A DNA stretch of 64,000 bases from Eubacterium sp. AF22-9 (GCA_003458705.1 QRVH01000003.1:1-64000), one strand, 5' to 3'; counted from the first letter of the stretch, positions 9,201-19,713 are shown. The notes: generated from the letters alone by a model not told the origin. Translations and numbers: made by a program.

Positions 9201-9229
9201 TCTCGGATTTCCCTTCTTAATTCTACTTA

Positions 9230-10075
9230 TTAATTCCTGCATACTATCTTAGTAAGCGAAGGATCAACCTTATCCTTCTCAATTATAAGCTTATCTATAC
9301 TGTCTGCTGTTATCGTTCCGGACGTTGGATTTAACACGCTGTCAACCCTGCTGGTGATATCAGCATCTACAGTTGAATACTCGAAAGCAAGTGTTGTATT
9401 AATAAGCTTGCAGTTCTTCATAACAAGATTATCAATGTAACACAATCCCTGAAGGCTCTCTATTGTACAGTTAATAAACGTAAGATTCTTTGAATTCCAG
9501 CCAAGGTACTCACCTGAAATGTATGAATCATACACTGTTATATTTTCAGCATTCCAGAAAGCATCCTTGCTCATAAGTCTTGAATTTCTTATCTCAAGAT
9601 TCTTACTTCCGTCAAATGGATAATTGCCAACAAGCTTAAGACCATCTATCTTCATATCGTTGCTGTTCATTGCAAAATAATTACCCTTTGCCACTACATT
9701 TGTCATAGTAACATTATCACAGCTCCAGAGAGTTTCCTCTGCATTGACAAATTCCACATTCTTAAGACATAGTCTGTTACATCTTCTGAAATTCTTAGGT
9801 GCTTCAATAATTGTATCCTCAACATTAATATCGTTAGTGTACCATACTCCTGCTCTTCCCATCTCAAAGAAATAACAGTCCTTTACATTGACATTGTTGC
9901 AGTACCAGAGTGGATATTTCCACTTAAAGCTGCTGTTTACAAGCTCTATATTACTGCTCTCCTTTAATGGAGACTCACCATCATCAAATATAGAATCTTC
10001 AATACGAAGGTCTTTGCTTGCAAAAAGAGCACGTTCTCCTGTAAGAAGCTGCTGCTTAACTAATTTCTTTTCCAT
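9230..10075 (-). CDS. DUF3737 right-handed beta-helix protein
   Basis: About 281 residues made of short repeated strands with the pattern of N-x-x-aromatic/hydrophobic rungs (NIELVNSSFKW, NVNVKDCYFFE, DINVEDTIIE, NVTMTNVV, NLEIRNSRL, NLTFINCTI, NLVMKNCKL), typical of the DUF3737 family. No signal peptide, so it is probably cytoplasmic. Function unknown. The ATG at 10073-10075 follows GGAG. It sits just downstream of the suf operon terminator and upstream of malY. Confidence 0.8.
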   Translation of the reverse strand: MEKKLVKQQLLTGERALFASKDLRIEDSIFDDGESPLKESSNIELVNSSFKWKYPLWYCNNVNVKDCYFFEMGRAGVWYTNDINVEDTIIEAPKNFRRCNRLCLKNVEFVNAEETLWSCDNVTMTNVVAKGNYFAMNSNDMKIDGLKLVGNYPFDGSKNLEIRNSRLMSKDAFWNAENITVYDSYISGEYLGWNSKNLTFINCTIESLQGLCYIDNLVMKNCKLINTTLAFEYSTVDADITSRVDSVLNPTSGTITADSIDKLIIEKDKVDPSLTKIVCRN

Positions 10076-10105
10076 ATTTACTCCATTCTTATCTACAAAC
10101 ATTAA

Positions 10106-10137
10106 AACCCAATCACCATATTATAAGTGATTGGGTT
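10106..10137 (-). terminator. Terminator of the suf operon
   Basis: AACCCAATCAC (10106-10116) pairs exactly with GTGATTGGGTT (10127-10137). On the minus strand it is followed by TTTTAATGTTT. It lies just after sufU. Confidence 0.85.
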
Positions 10138-10142
10138 ACATT

Positions 10143-10583
10143 CTAAACATTCTTAAGGTTCTCTACCATCTCTTCCATTGTGTGCCAGCCAAGTACTGCA
10201 CATTTAACTCTTGCTGGCATATGAGAGATATCTCTTAATGCTCCGGCTTCATCAAGCTCATCAATCTCTTCCTCAGTTGCCTCATCCTTAATCATCTTAA
10301 GGAAAAGTTCTGAAAGATGTACAGCCTCATCAATAGGCTTTCCAATTATAAGCTCAAGCATTATATCTGCTGATGCCTGCGATATTGCGCAACCATCTCC
10401 TGTAAATGCCCCATCAACAATAGTTTTCTTAGCATCATCAAACTTAAGCTTTAAGATAATGTCGTCTCCACAGCTTGGATTAACACCCTCAAGCTCTAAG
10501 TCTGCATTGTCTATATCATGCTTATGATATGGATGCATGTTATGGTCCGTAAGAACCTCATTATAAAAAGTTTTAGTCTCCAT
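10143..10583 (-). CDS. sufU: Fe-S cluster assembly protein SufU
   Basis: A 146-residue IscU-fold protein. The three conserved cysteines are visible in NPSCGDD (C38), GDGCAIS (C65) and VKCAVLGW (C128), with the conserved Asp two residues after the first. In Firmicutes SufU binds zinc and accepts persulfide sulfur from SufS, passing it to the SufBCD scaffold. Its start overlaps the end of sufS by 11 bases, consistent with coupled translation. It is the last gene of the operon. Confidence 0.95.
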   Translation of the reverse strand: METKTFYNEVLTDHNMHPYHKHDIDNADLELEGVNPSCGDDIILKLKFDDAKKTIVDGAFTGDGCAISQASADIMLELIIGKPIDEAVHLSELFLKMIKDEATEEEIDELDEAGALRDISHMPARVKCAVLGWHTMEEMVENLKNV

Positions 10584-11802
10584 ATCCCATAAGCCCCCTG
10601 ATCTTAGATAGTTCTTCTATAAAATGCTGTACTTCTTCTTCTGTGTTATAGAAAGCAAAGCTTGCTCTCGTTGTTGAATTAACCTTAAGGAAATCCATTA
10701 ATGGCTGTGCGCAGTGATGTCCTGCTCTTACTGCAATATGCTGTGAATCAAGTATAGAAGCAACATCATGTGGGTGTACTCCGTCAATTGTAAATGTGAC
10801 TATACCCTCATGGTCTTCTGCCTTCGAAGAACCTATTAAGTTGACTCCCTTCATGTCATTAATGGCATCAACAGCAATCTTAGTAAGCTTTCGCTCCTGT
10901 GCCATAATTGTGTCAAATCCAACATTGTTAATATAATCAATTGCCGCATGAAGTCCGACTGCACCGCCAGTATTAACAGTTCCTGCCTCAAACTTATGTG
11001 GAACCTCTGCATATTTAACTCTGTCCCAGTGAACAATCTCAATCATCTCACCACCGCTTAAGAATGGTGGCATCTTGTCAAGAAGCTCTTTCTTGCCATA
11101 TAATGCTCCGATTCCCATAGGTGCTAACATCTTATGTCCAGAAAATACAAGGAAGTCAACATCAAGGTCTGTTACATTAACCGGCATATGAGGAACACTC
11201 TGTGCTCCGTCAGCCACAATAACCGCACCATGTGCATGTGCAACCTCTGCAATATGCTTTATATCATTAACTCTTCCTAATACATTAGAAACCTGGGTAA
11301 CTGCTACAAGCCTAGTCTTATCTGTAATAACCTCTAAAGACTTGTCTGTAATCTCTCCATTCTCATCAGGTATAAGCTGCTTTAATACCGCTCCACATTT
11401 TTCTGCAACCTGCTTCCATGGAAGGAAATTGCTGTGGTGTTCCATAACACTAACAACTATCTCATCACCCTCTTTAATGAAATTCATTCCATAACTGTAT
11501 GCAATTAAGTTAAGACTCTCTGTAGCATTTCTTGTAAATACTATCTGGCTTGCATCTTTAGCACCAATAAACTGAGCTACTGCCTTTCTTGCATTCTCAT
11601 AACTTTCTGTAGCAATCTCACTTAATTCGTATACACCTCTGAACGGATTGGCGTTCATCTCCTGATAATACTTATTAACTGCATCAAGAACAGCCTGTGG
11701 CTTCTGTGTAGTCGCTGCATTATCAAGATATGCAATATTGCTTCCCGAAATAAGTGGGAAATCTTTTCTTATAGACTCAATCGTCTTACTTAACTCACTC
11801 AT
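10573..11802 (-). CDS. sufS: Cysteine desulfurase SufS
   Basis: A 409-residue class V aminotransferase-fold enzyme. The PLP lysine is in SGHKMLAPMGIG (K224), substrate and PLP contacts in RNATESLNL, VMEHHSN and VADGAQS, and the catalytic cysteine in RAGHHCAQPL (C364). It removes sulfur from cysteine for Fe-S cluster assembly. Its start codon overlaps the sufD stop by one base. Length and motifs are normal for the SufS group. Confidence 0.96.
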   Translation of the reverse strand: MSELSKTIESIRKDFPLISGSNIAYLDNAATTQKPQAVLDAVNKYYQEMNANPFRGVYELSEIATESYENARKAVAQFIGAKDASQIVFTRNATESLNLIAYSYGMNFIKEGDEIVVSVMEHHSNFLPWKQVAEKCGAVLKQLIPDENGEITDKSLEVITDKTRLVAVTQVSNVLGRVNDIKHIAEVAHAHGAVIVADGAQSVPHMPVNVTDLDVDFLVFSGHKMLAPMGIGALYGKKELLDKMPPFLSGGEMIEIVHWDRVKYAEVPHKFEAGTVNTGGAVGLHAAIDYINNVGFDTIMAQERKLTKIAVDAINDMKGVNLIGSSKAEDHEGIVTFTIDGVHPHDVASILDSQHIAVRAGHHCAQPLMDFLKVNSTTRASFAFYNTEEEVQHFIEELSKIRGLMGYGD

Positions 11803-12872
11803 TAATAAACCTCTTTAATGTAGTCATGTATCTCGTTCCTGATACCATCATCAGGGATTTTGCCGCATACGGCTAAAAGCTTAGCTGCTGCCAGCATATT
11901 ATAACATTCTTGTGCCGGTATTCCTCTTGATTCAAGATAGAATAAAAGCTCCTCATCAGGCTTTCCTATAGTTGCACCGTGATTACCGACAACATCTTCT
12001 TCTGCACATAGAATAATAGGAATAGTCTGGTTGACACATTTTTCATCAATAAGAAGAACTTCTTCCTTCTCATTACCTACAGAACCTGCTGAACCCTTAA
12101 CGAAATCAATAGTTCCTCTGAACAGCTTAAATGCTGTATCTCTCAATGCACCTGCCGCATTGATTGCACATTCTGTCTTCTTGCCGATATGTCTTACGCA
12201 GTAGTTCATATCAAGTCTTTCTTTACCTGCTGCAACATATCCAATCTCTGCAGACATAGAACTTCCATCACCTGCAAGCTTAATCTCACAGCCTTCGTAT
12301 CTGTTCTTCCCGCTTAAATAAAGCTGCACAAGTTCAATTCTTGCACCATCTTCGCAGTAACCACCGATATCATTAATAAATGTTGTCTCTGCGCCTACTC
12401 TCTGAATCTGGATAAGACGGATAACCGAATCCTTCGCAGCATATAATCTTGTCTGTACTGCTGCAAAACCTTCCCCGTCCTTATCTCCGTTAAAATCCAT
12501 ATAAACATCTATGCTGGCATTCTCTTTAGTTTCAATACCAACAACATTGATGTCTGCATTACTCTTTCCATAATTGAAGTCGAGTCTTACAAAACCTGCA
12601 TTCTTCTTATCTGTTATATAATATACAGGTTCAGTCTGAGACTTCTTAGCTGCCTCAGTAATCTCCTGACCACATCCGCCAGCAATGTTCTCAAGCTCAC
12701 CATTGTTAAGCTTTCCATCATCTATAAGACTAACATCATTAACAGAAGCATTTAACTCACCTGTACGGTTAATTATAACCTCTCCAACCTTGCTCTGGTT
12801 CATATGAAGATGATTCCATGTCTTGGCTGGGATACGGTTTATTATCATGTCCTTTTCTTCGATACCTATCAT
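11802..12872 (-). CDS. sufD: Fe-S cluster scaffold component SufD
   Basis: A 356-residue SufBD-fold protein; conserved features include CVNQTIPIILCAEEDVVGNHGATIG near the end (H in GNHGAT) and LESRGI. SufD pairs with SufB and the SufC ATPase to build clusters. It follows sufB by 24 bases. It is shorter than sufB, as usual. The ATG at 12872 follows GTGAGGAA; a start a few codons later (MIINRIPAKTW) is also possible. Confidence 0.92.
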   Translation of the reverse strand: MIGIEEKDMIINRIPAKTWNHLHMNQSKVGEVIINRTGELNASVNDVSLIDDGKLNNGELENIAGGCGQEITEAAKKSQTEPVYYITDKKNAGFVRLDFNYGKSNADINVVGIETKENASIDVYMDFNGDKDGEGFAAVQTRLYAAKDSVIRLIQIQRVGAETTFINDIGGYCEDGARIELVQLYLSGKNRYEGCEIKLAGDGSSMSAEIGYVAAGKERLDMNYCVRHIGKKTECAINAAGALRDTAFKLFRGTIDFVKGSAGSVGNEKEEVLLIDEKCVNQTIPIILCAEEDVVGNHGATIGKPDEELLFYLESRGIPAQECYNMLAAAKLLAVCGKIPDDGIRNEIHDYIKEVY

Positions 12873-12896
12873 ATCATATTCCTCACTCTGATTAAC

Positions 12897-14303
12897 TTAA
12901 CCAATGCTGCCCTTCATCTCAAGCTTAATAAGATTATTCATCTCCATTGCATACTCAAGCGGAAGCTCCTTAGATACATTATCAGCAAATCCTGAAACAA
13001 TCATTGCTCTCGCATCATCTTCCGGAATTCCTCTTGACATAAGATAAAATACAGCATCATCACTGATTCGTCCAATTGTTGCCTCATGTCCTACATCCGC
13101 ATCATTAACACGGATATCCATAGCCGGAATTGTATCAGATCTTGAAATATCATCTATCATAAGTGACTGACATGAAACTGATGATTTACTCTTCTTAGCC
13201 TTGGTAGTCATTGTTACCGCACTTCTGAAAGTACTGATTCCGCCACCCTTAGATATTGACTTAGTACTTACAACTGATGTTGTACCTGGTGCATTATGAA
13301 CTACCTTCATACCTGTATCAAGGTTCTGTCCTGCTCCTGCAAATGTAATTCCTGTGAATTCACAGCTTGAGCGTTCTCCATTAAGGATACTCATAGGATA
13401 CAGATATGATACATGCGAACCAAATGAGCCTGAAACCCATTCAATCTTACCACCTTCAGCAACAGTTGCTCTCTTAGTGTTAAGATTATACATATTCTTG
13501 CTCCAGTTCTCAATTGTTGAGTAACGAAGCTTTGCATTCTTAGCCACAAAAAGTTCAACCGCACCTGCATGAAGATTGGCAACATTATATTTAGGTGCTG
13601 AACATCCTTCAATAAAGTGAAGACTTGCACCCTCATCAACAATAATAAGTGTATGCTCAAACTGACCTGCTCCTGCAGCATTAAGTCTGAAATATGACTG
13701 CAGAGGAATCTCAAGATTAACTCCCTTTGGTACATACACAAATGAACCACCAGACCATACAGCTCCGTGAAGTGCTGCGAACTTATGATCCTGTGGTGTA
13801 ATAAGCTTCATAAAATGCTCGTGTACCATATCTGCATATTCACCTGTAAGTGCACTTTCCATATCAGTGTATACAACACCCTGGTCAGCAACCTCCTTAC
13901 GGACATTATGGTATACAAGCTCTGAGTCGTACTGTGCGCCAACTCCGGCTAACGACTCTCTCTCTGCCTTAGGAATACCTAATCTGTCAAATGTATCCTT
14001 AATCTCTTCTGGTACATCCTTCCAGTCGCCCTTCATATTCGTATTAGCACGAACATAAGTAGCAATATTATCCATATTGAGTCCATCAATAGACGGACCC
14101 CAGTCAGGCACCTGCATATTATTATATATTTCTAATGACTTAAGTCTGAACTCTCTCATCCAAGCAGGATCATGCTTTTCTTCTGATATCTTCTCAACGA
14201 TTTCAGGAGTAAGTCCCTGCTTTATTCTATAAGCGTCCTTCTCTTCGTTCTTAATATCATAAACACTTCTGTTTATGTCATCTACAAATGTCTTTTCTTC
14301 CAT
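12897..14303 (-). CDS. sufB: Fe-S cluster scaffold protein SufB
   Basis: A 468-residue SufB. It shows the conserved start SVYDIKNEEKDAYR..GLTPEIV, GVVYTDMESAL, WSGGSFVYVPKGV, the C-terminal MDIRVNDADVGHEATIGRISDDAVFYLMSRGI and the cysteine-containing YLH-like region with CSAPKYN. SufB forms the cluster-binding heart of SufBC2D. It lies 20 bases after sufC on the same strand. Confidence 0.96.
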   Translation of the reverse strand: MEEKTFVDDINRSVYDIKNEEKDAYRIKQGLTPEIVEKISEEKHDPAWMREFRLKSLEIYNNMQVPDWGPSIDGLNMDNIATYVRANTNMKGDWKDVPEEIKDTFDRLGIPKAERESLAGVGAQYDSELVYHNVRKEVADQGVVYTDMESALTGEYADMVHEHFMKLITPQDHKFAALHGAVWSGGSFVYVPKGVNLEIPLQSYFRLNAAGAGQFEHTLIIVDEGASLHFIEGCSAPKYNVANLHAGAVELFVAKNAKLRYSTIENWSKNMYNLNTKRATVAEGGKIEWVSGSFGSHVSYLYPMSILNGERSSCEFTGITFAGAGQNLDTGMKVVHNAPGTTSVVSTKSISKGGGISTFRSAVTMTTKAKKSKSSVSCQSLMIDDISRSDTIPAMDIRVNDADVGHEATIGRISDDAVFYLMSRGIPEDDARAMIVSGFADNVSKELPLEYAMEMNNLIKLEMKGSIG

Positions 14304-14323
14304 TACAAGCCTCCGAGCCTTAA

Positions 14324-15064
14324 TTACCTGATGAATCTTTCGAAACCATTCTCATTGATATCATCAATCATAGCACTGTCGCCTGTTGCAACAACATTAC
14401 CATTGACAAGAACATGAGTATAATCCACCTTAAGTGCCTCTAAGATACGGGTGCTATGAGTGATAATAAGAAGTGCTCCGTTCTGAGTCTTCTGATACTC
14501 TTCAACACCCAGTGATACTGTCTTAACAGCATCTACATCAAGTCCTGAGTCAGTCTCATCAAGAATAGCAAGAGAAGGCTCAAGCATAAGGAGCTGTAAT
14601 ATCTCTGCTTTCTTCTTCTCACCACCTGAGAAACCAACATTAAGGTCTCTGTCCATATATGATGGATCCATCTGAAGGAATTCCATCTTCTCCTGAAGGA
14701 GCTTCTTGAACTTGAAGTATGTCATCTTCTTTCCACGCTGCTCCATAGAACTTCTTATAAAATTACCGAGTGTAATACCAGGAACCTCAATAGGATTCTG
14801 GAATGACAGAAAAAGACCTGCCTGTGATCTCTCAGCAACATTCTTAGAAAGTAAATCTTCTCCGTTAAATGTAACCTTACCACCTAATATCTCATATCTT
14901 GGGTTACCCATAAGAGCATAACCAAGAGTAGACTTACCTGCTCCGTTAGGTCCCATAAGTACATGAGTCTCTCCCTTATTAAGAGAAAGATCAACCCCAT
15001 GAAGTATTTCTTTATCTTCAACACCAACCTTAAGCTGGCTCACATTTAATATTTCCTGTGCCAT
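14324..15064 (-). CDS. sufC: Fe-S assembly ATPase SufC
   Basis: A 246-residue ABC-type ATPase without membrane segments. Walker A is GPNGAGKST (residues 38-46), the signature is FSGGEKKK (145-152) and Walker B is LAILDETDSGLD, with the Suf-specific D in SGLDVDA. It drives the SufBCD scaffold. First gene of the operon; GGAGG lies before its ATG. Confidence 0.96.
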   Translation of the reverse strand: MAQEILNVSQLKVGVEDKEILHGVDLSLNKGETHVLMGPNGAGKSTLGYALMGNPRYEILGGKVTFNGEDLLSKNVAERSQAGLFLSFQNPIEVPGITLGNFIRSSMEQRGKKMTYFKFKKLLQEKMEFLQMDPSYMDRDLNVGFSGGEKKKAEILQLLMLEPSLAILDETDSGLDVDAVKTVSLGVEEYQKTQNGALLIITHSTRILEALKVDYTHVLVNGNVVATGDSAMIDDINENGFERFIR

Positions 15065-15101
15065 AATGCCTCCTTAGCTGTACATTCTTTTAGCAACACA
15101 C

Positions 15102-15130
15102 ATAATATCATTGAAAGAAAAGGTTGTAAA
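15102..15130 (-). promoter_or_regulatory. Promoter of the suf operon
   Basis: On the minus strand TTTACA (15125-15130) and TATTAT (15102-15107) are spaced by 17 bases and point at sufC, 37 bases downstream. The match to a housekeeping sigma promoter is good. No obvious operator was identified beside it. Confidence 0.7.
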
Positions 15131-15237
15131 GTTATTCATAATAACAATCGTTACTATTGTTTAACATAGTTACTGTTCCTTTGCGGCCTGAGCCCACAAT
15201 TCCATCTCCTGTTTCTTTGCATCATTGATATTGCTTA

Positions 15238-17430
15238 CTATTTCCCTGGCGCATATATCGCCTGTTTCTTTTTCTGTGTTTCAGAAACCATTGTATTCTC
15301 ATATATATATCTTACTTCCCTGAGATAAAATATAAATATAGGTATCTCTTCACTGTAATCCTTGCTCTTTGATACTGTCAGCTCCATCCACTTATACTCT
15401 CCATCAAGAAGCCGTCTGAATCTCAATCTCAATGATTTCTTATTATTTCTGAAATGTTCAAGTACCTTGTCTGGATTGGTAAAATCTCTATATGCCACCG
15501 CATCCTCCGGATGAACTACTCCCATATCAATATATTTGTCTATATATTCTTTAATACTGCCTGACAACCCGGCATCTCTTATTATGTCCTCCTGGGTTGA
15601 CTTTATAAGTTCATATCTGTCATGCAGGAAATCAGCTCTGAGTATCTTAATAAATGTATCATAAATAATATCCATTGCATCTTCTCTTGCACCCGCCTGA
15701 TAATCAGCTTCTTTCCATGAGAAAAGCACTCTTCTGTTATCCTCAGAATAATTCGTCGGCTTAGTAACCTCAAATACATACCATTTATATGTTCCATCCA
15801 TATTATATCTTATCTGGTATCTTCCTCTTTCTTTCCCCTTATCAAGCTGTTTCTTAATTCTGTCAAGATTAATAGCTTCCTTGTAAAGTGAAACATCATC
15901 CGGGTGAATAACACCATACTTAATATATCTGCCTGCATATTCTGCAATAGTCTTAGGTCTTGGTGTCATAACATAATCGGGCTCATCTGTCCTTCTTATA
16001 AAGTGATATGCTCCCGTATCCAGATCAACATCTGCAATCTTCCAGAAGTAATCAGTTATCTCCTTAAGATAAGACTTATCATTCTTTCTTGTTTTTAAAA
16101 TAATAAGCTTATCCTCCACATTATTCTTATCATCAACAAGCTTCTCATAATCACTTATAGGCATAGGTCTGTAATAATAGTATCCCTGTGCATATTCACA
16201 GCCTAAAAGTTCAAGCAGTTTAAGCTGTTCATCAGTCTCAATACCCTCAGCTATAGCCGGAATATCAAGCTGTCTTGCCATATCAAGAACTGCAGTTATA
16301 ATGCTTACACCTTTATCATTATTTTCCGGATTAAGGTCGAGAAATTTCATATCCAGCTTCAGAACATCTGCATCGATATCCTTAAGCATATTAAGTGATG
16401 AATATCCACTTCCAAAATCATCAATAAGAATCTTAAAGCCTGCATTCTTAAATGCCTTTTCTGTATCCTTAATTACTGAGCCATTCTCCACATATGCACT
16501 CTCTGTAATCTCTATTTCAATATTCTCTGTTGAAATATTGTATTTTTCAATCATATCTTTAAGTATTCTTACAACATCCATAGAGTATATATCTGCTCTC
16601 GAAACATTTATTGATATCGGCAGTACTGTTCTTCCCTCATCAAGCCATCTTCTTATAGTCTGACATACTTTATCCCATATATACACGTCAAGTTTATTTA
16701 TAAATCCATTTTTTTCAAGCAACGGTATAAACTGTCCTGGTGAAATAAATCCTTTCTCAGGACTTATCCATCTCACAAGTGCCTCAGAACCAATAATCTT
16801 ACCTGTCTGTAATATACACTTTGGCTGCAGATAAAATGTAAATTCTCCATTATCCATTGCACTGCATATCTCTGGCATAAGCTTTGCTTCTGCTTCCTGT
16901 TCCCTTACCATACTCTCATCATACCAGCAGATATCCTTATCAGGGCGCTGTTTTGCTATCTCTAGCGCTCCATACGCATAATCACACATCTCTCCTGTGG
17001 TTATATCCTTATCTGCAGTCTTATATGCACCAAAATATGCCCTTGTAATATCATGCCCCCTGTATCCGTTGACAATACCTGATATTTTTCCTCTGATAAT
17101 ATTAATTATATCATCATTCTCTTCAAATATAACACAGAAATTGTCTCCACCCATATATCCGGAAATTGTTCCATACCCGGCATCAATATTCTTAAGAGCT
17201 TCTCCAATCTCTATAAGAAGCTCATCACCGGTTTCACGTCCATACCACTTATTAATAAGATGAAAATTCTCTACATCCATAGCCAGTATACAATATGTTT
17301 TGTTATCAAAAAGTACTGTTTTATCAGCTATTCTCCAGAAAGTTCTTCTTAATGGAAGATTCGTAGCCAGATCGTAATTATATCTATCAGGATTGATTCT
17401 TAACTTATTATACCTGCTCATGTCTACCAT
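15238..17430 (-). CDS. EAL phosphodiesterase with degenerate GGDEF and two C-terminal sensor repeats
   Basis: A 730-residue cytoplasmic protein. The GGDEF domain (about 20-175) has GGDNF (94-98) in place of GGDEF, so cyclase activity is doubtful. The EAL domain (about 185-425) looks active: SEALVRW (EAL 216-218), INVSRAD, EIEITES, IDDFGSGYSS and AEGIETDEQ. Two similar PAS-like modules follow (about 455-585 and 590-715), each with GVxHPxD and a YKW motif, so they arose by duplication. GGAGG precedes the ATG at 17430. The frame ends at 15238, but one G added to a G3 run (CCC at 15244-15246 on the plus strand) would extend it by about 25 charged residues (..NINDAKKQEMELWAQ..) to a stop at 15170. 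Probable c-di-GMP-degrading signalling protein. Confidence 0.85.
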   Translation of the reverse strand: MVDMSRYNKLRINPDRYNYDLATNLPLRRTFWRIADKTVLFDNKTYCILAMDVENFHLINKWYGRETGDELLIEIGEALKNIDAGYGTISGYMGGDNFCVIFEENDDIINIIRGKISGIVNGYRGHDITRAYFGAYKTADKDITTGEMCDYAYGALEIAKQRPDKDICWYDESMVREQEAEAKLMPEICSAMDNGEFTFYLQPKCILQTGKIIGSEALVRWISPEKGFISPGQFIPLLEKNGFINKLDVYIWDKVCQTIRRWLDEGRTVLPISINVSRADIYSMDVVRILKDMIEKYNISTENIEIEITESAYVENGSVIKDTEKAFKNAGFKILIDDFGSGYSSLNMLKDIDADVLKLDMKFLDLNPENNDKGVSIITAVLDMARQLDIPAIAEGIETDEQLKLLELLGCEYAQGYYYYRPMPISDYEKLVDDKNNVEDKLIILKTRKNDKSYLKEITDYFWKIADVDLDTGAYHFIRRTDEPDYVMTPRPKTIAEYAGRYIKYGVIHPDDVSLYKEAINLDRIKKQLDKGKERGRYQIRYNMDGTYKWYVFEVTKPTNYSEDNRRVLFSWKEADYQAGAREDAMDIIYDTFIKILRADFLHDRYELIKSTQEDIIRDAGLSGSIKEYIDKYIDMGVVHPEDAVAYRDFTNPDKVLEHFRNNKKSLRLRFRRLLDGEYKWMELTVSKSKDYSEEIPIFIFYLREVRYIYENTMVSETQKKKQAIYAPGK

Positions 17431-17507
17431 AGCTGCCTCCTTTGTACCCTCAATATATTATAAGCCCACGTCGCCCAAAATACCTTTTCCATTTTATCAT
17501 TAATACA

Positions 17508-17536
17508 TTGATAAAACAATAATTTAAATATAAAAT
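17508..17536 (+). promoter_or_regulatory. Putative glpK promoter
   Basis: TTGATA (17508-17513), a 17-base spacer and TAAAAT (17531-17536) point at glpK about 50 bases downstream. Good but uncorroborated match. Confidence 0.5.
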
Positions 17537-17589
17537 AACTATCAACTAGATATGTTTATAAAAAATCATATAATTAAGGAGACTTTACC

Positions 17590-19080
17590 ATGGCAAAATA
17601 CATAATGGCTCTTGATGCCGGAACAACAAGCAACCGCTGTATTCTTTTCAACAGAAGTGGCGAGATGTGCAGTGTTGCACAGAAAGAATTCACACAATAT
17701 TTCCCAAAACCTGGGTGGGTAGAACATGATGCAGATGAAATCTGGTCAACGATTCTGGAAGTTGCCAGACAGGCTCTTGCAAATGTAGCTGCTAACGCGT
17801 CAGATATTGCCTCAATAGGAATAACCAACCAGCGTGAAACAACAGTTGTATGGGACAGATATTCTGGTGAGCCTGTATACAATGCTATTGTATGGCAGTG
17901 CAGAAGGACTTCAGAATACGCAGATTCTCTTAAATATAAAGGGCTTACAGAAACAATCCGTAACAAAACCGGTCTTGTTATTGATGCGTATTTTTCTGGA
18001 ACCAAGTTAAAATGGATTCTTGATAATGTTAAAGGTGTCCGTGAGCGTGCCGAAAAAGGAGATCTGCTTTTTGGAACAATTGAAACATGGTTAATCTGGA
18101 AGCTTACTAAAGGTCAGGTTCATGCCACAGATTATTCCAATGCATCAAGAACGATGCTTTTCAACATTAATACACTTGAATGGGACGAAGACATCTTAAA
18201 AGAGCTTGATATTCCAAAATGCATGCTTCCAAAGGCAGTCCCATCAAGCAGCATATTTGGTGAGACCTCCGCTGAATTCTTCGGCTGTCCTATCCCAATC
18301 GGAGGTGCTGCCGGCGACCAGCAGGCTGCACTTTTCGGACAGACCTGTTTTGACGCAGGAGAAGCCAAGAATACATATGGAACAGGCTGCTTCCTTCTTA
18401 TGAATACTGGAGAAAAGCCTATTTTTTCAAAGAACGGTCTTGTTACTACTATTGCATGGGGACTTGACGGTAAAGTCACATATGCACTTGAAGGCTCGAT
18501 ATATGTAGCCGGAGCTGCCATCCAATGGCTTCGTGACGAAATGCATTTTATTGATTCTTCACAGGATTCGGAATATATGGCAAGAAAAGTTCCTGATACC
18601 AACGGATGCTACGTTGTTCCCGCATTTACAGGACTTGGTGCACCATACTGGGACCAGTACGCAAGAGGTACTATCTTAGGAATAACCCGTGGTGTCAACA
18701 AATACCACATTATACGTGCCACACTTGAATCAATCGCTTATCAGGTAAACGATGTTCTTACTGCAATGAAAGCAGATTCAGGCATAGAACTTTCTTCTCT
18801 TAAGGTCGATGGTGGAGCTAGTGCTAACAATCTTCTTATGCAGATGCAGGCTGATATATCCGGTGCTCCTGTAAACAGACCTGTATGTGTTGAAACAACT
18901 GCCATGGGCGCGGCTTACCTTGCCGGACTCTCAGTCGGTTACTGGAAAAGTACCGACGACATAAGAAAGAACTGGTCTGTAGACAGAACATTTGACCCTG
19001 AAATCACCCAGAATGAGCGTGATTACAAAGTCAGAATGTGGAAAAAAGCTGTTTCTTATTCATTTAACTGGGATAAATAA
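17590..19080 (+). CDS. glpK: Glycerol kinase
   Basis: A 496-residue FGGY-family kinase making glycerol 3-phosphate. The N-terminal ATP loop [16 protein letters not shown], the substrate motif [32 protein letters not shown] and the C-terminal [14 protein letters not shown] are all in place, and the length is normal. AAGGAG lies 13 to 8 bases before the ATG. The gene is alone; no glpF or glpD lies next to it. It is divergent from the GGDEF/EAL gene. Confidence 0.96.
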   Translation: MAKYIMALDAGTTSNRCILFNRSGEMCSVAQKEFTQYFPKPGWVEHDADEIWSTILEVARQALANVAANASDIASIGITNQRETTVVWDRYSGEPVYNAIVWQCRRTSEYADSLKYKGLTETIRNKTGLVIDAYFSGTKLKWILDNVKGVRERAEKGDLLFGTIETWLIWKLTKGQVHATDYSNASRTMLFNINTLEWDEDILKELDIPKCMLPKAVPSSSIFGETSAEFFGCPIPIGGAAGDQQAALFGQTCFDAGEAKNTYGTGCFLLMNTGEKPIFSKNGLVTTIAWGLDGKVTYALEGSIYVAGAAIQWLRDEMHFIDSSQDSEYMARKVPDTNGCYVVPAFTGLGAPYWDQYARGTILGITRGVNKYHIIRATLESIAYQVNDVLTAMKADSGIELSSLKVDGGASANNLLMQMQADISGAPVNRPVCVETTAMGAAYLAGLSVGYWKSTDDIRKNWSVDRTFDPEITQNERDYKVRMWKKAVSYSFNWDK

Positions 19081-19109
19081 TTCCGTCGGATGATTCTTCT
19101 AACATATAA

Positions 19110-19149
19110 AAGCGATATTGTATAAAAGTAAATTCATACAATATCGCTT
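19110..19149 (+). terminator. Terminator after glpK
   Basis: AAGCGATATTGTAT (19110-19123) pairs exactly with ATACAATATCGCTT (19136-19149), followed by AATCTTTTATT. It separates glpK from the convergent que operon. Confidence 0.85.
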
Positions 19150-19215
19150 AATCTTTTATTACCTTACAACACTCTTCTGGTTTTTGTGCATTGCACGAAA
19201 TTTAGTAATGTTATT

Positions 19216-19698
19216 TTACCTATTATCCACCTTCTCCGGATACATATCATGATTTGCCATACGGTTGAATGCCACATCTTCCCACTTAGTTCCTGGCTTT
19301 CCATAATTGCAGTATGGATCAATGGAAATTCCACCACGTGGTGTGAATTTGCCCCACACTTCAATATACTTTGGCTCCATCAGCGTAATCAAATCCTTCA
19401 TAATCACGTTCACGCAGTCCTCGTGAAAATCCCCATGATTACGGAATGAAAACAGGTACAGCTTTAAGCTCTTGCTTTCCACCATTCTCTCGCCTGGGAC
19501 ATACGAAATAATAATGTTTGCGAAATCAGGCTGCCCTGTAATTGGACAGAGACTTGTGAATTCCGGGCAGTTAAACTTCACGAAATAATCATTTTCTGGA
19601 TGTTTGTTTACAAATGTTTCAAGCAGGCCAGGGTTGTAATCTGTCTCGTAATTATTCTGCTGGTTGCCTAATAATGTTAAATTCTCTTTTTCTCTCAT
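19216..19698 (-). CDS. queF: NADPH-dependent 7-cyano-7-deazaguanine reductase
   Basis: A single-domain (about 160 residues) QueF of the short Bacillus type. The active-site cysteine is in [11 protein letters not shown], the NADPH motif is [21 protein letters not shown]. It reduces preQ0 to preQ1 for queuosine. The ATG at 19696-19698 (MREKENLTL) is preferred as GGAG precedes it; the longer frame begins at TTG. Last gene of the que operon, 15 bases after queC. Confidence 0.95.
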   Translation of the reverse strand: MREKENLTLLGNQQNNYETDYNPGLLETFVNKHPENDYFVKFNCPEFTSLCPITGQPDFANIIISYVPGERMVESKSLKLYLFSFRNHGDFHEDCVNVIMKDLITLMEPKYIEVWGKFTPRGGISIDPYCNYGKPGTKWEDVAFNRMANHDMYPEKVDNR

Positions 19699-19713
19699 AG
19701 CTTTCTCCAATTT

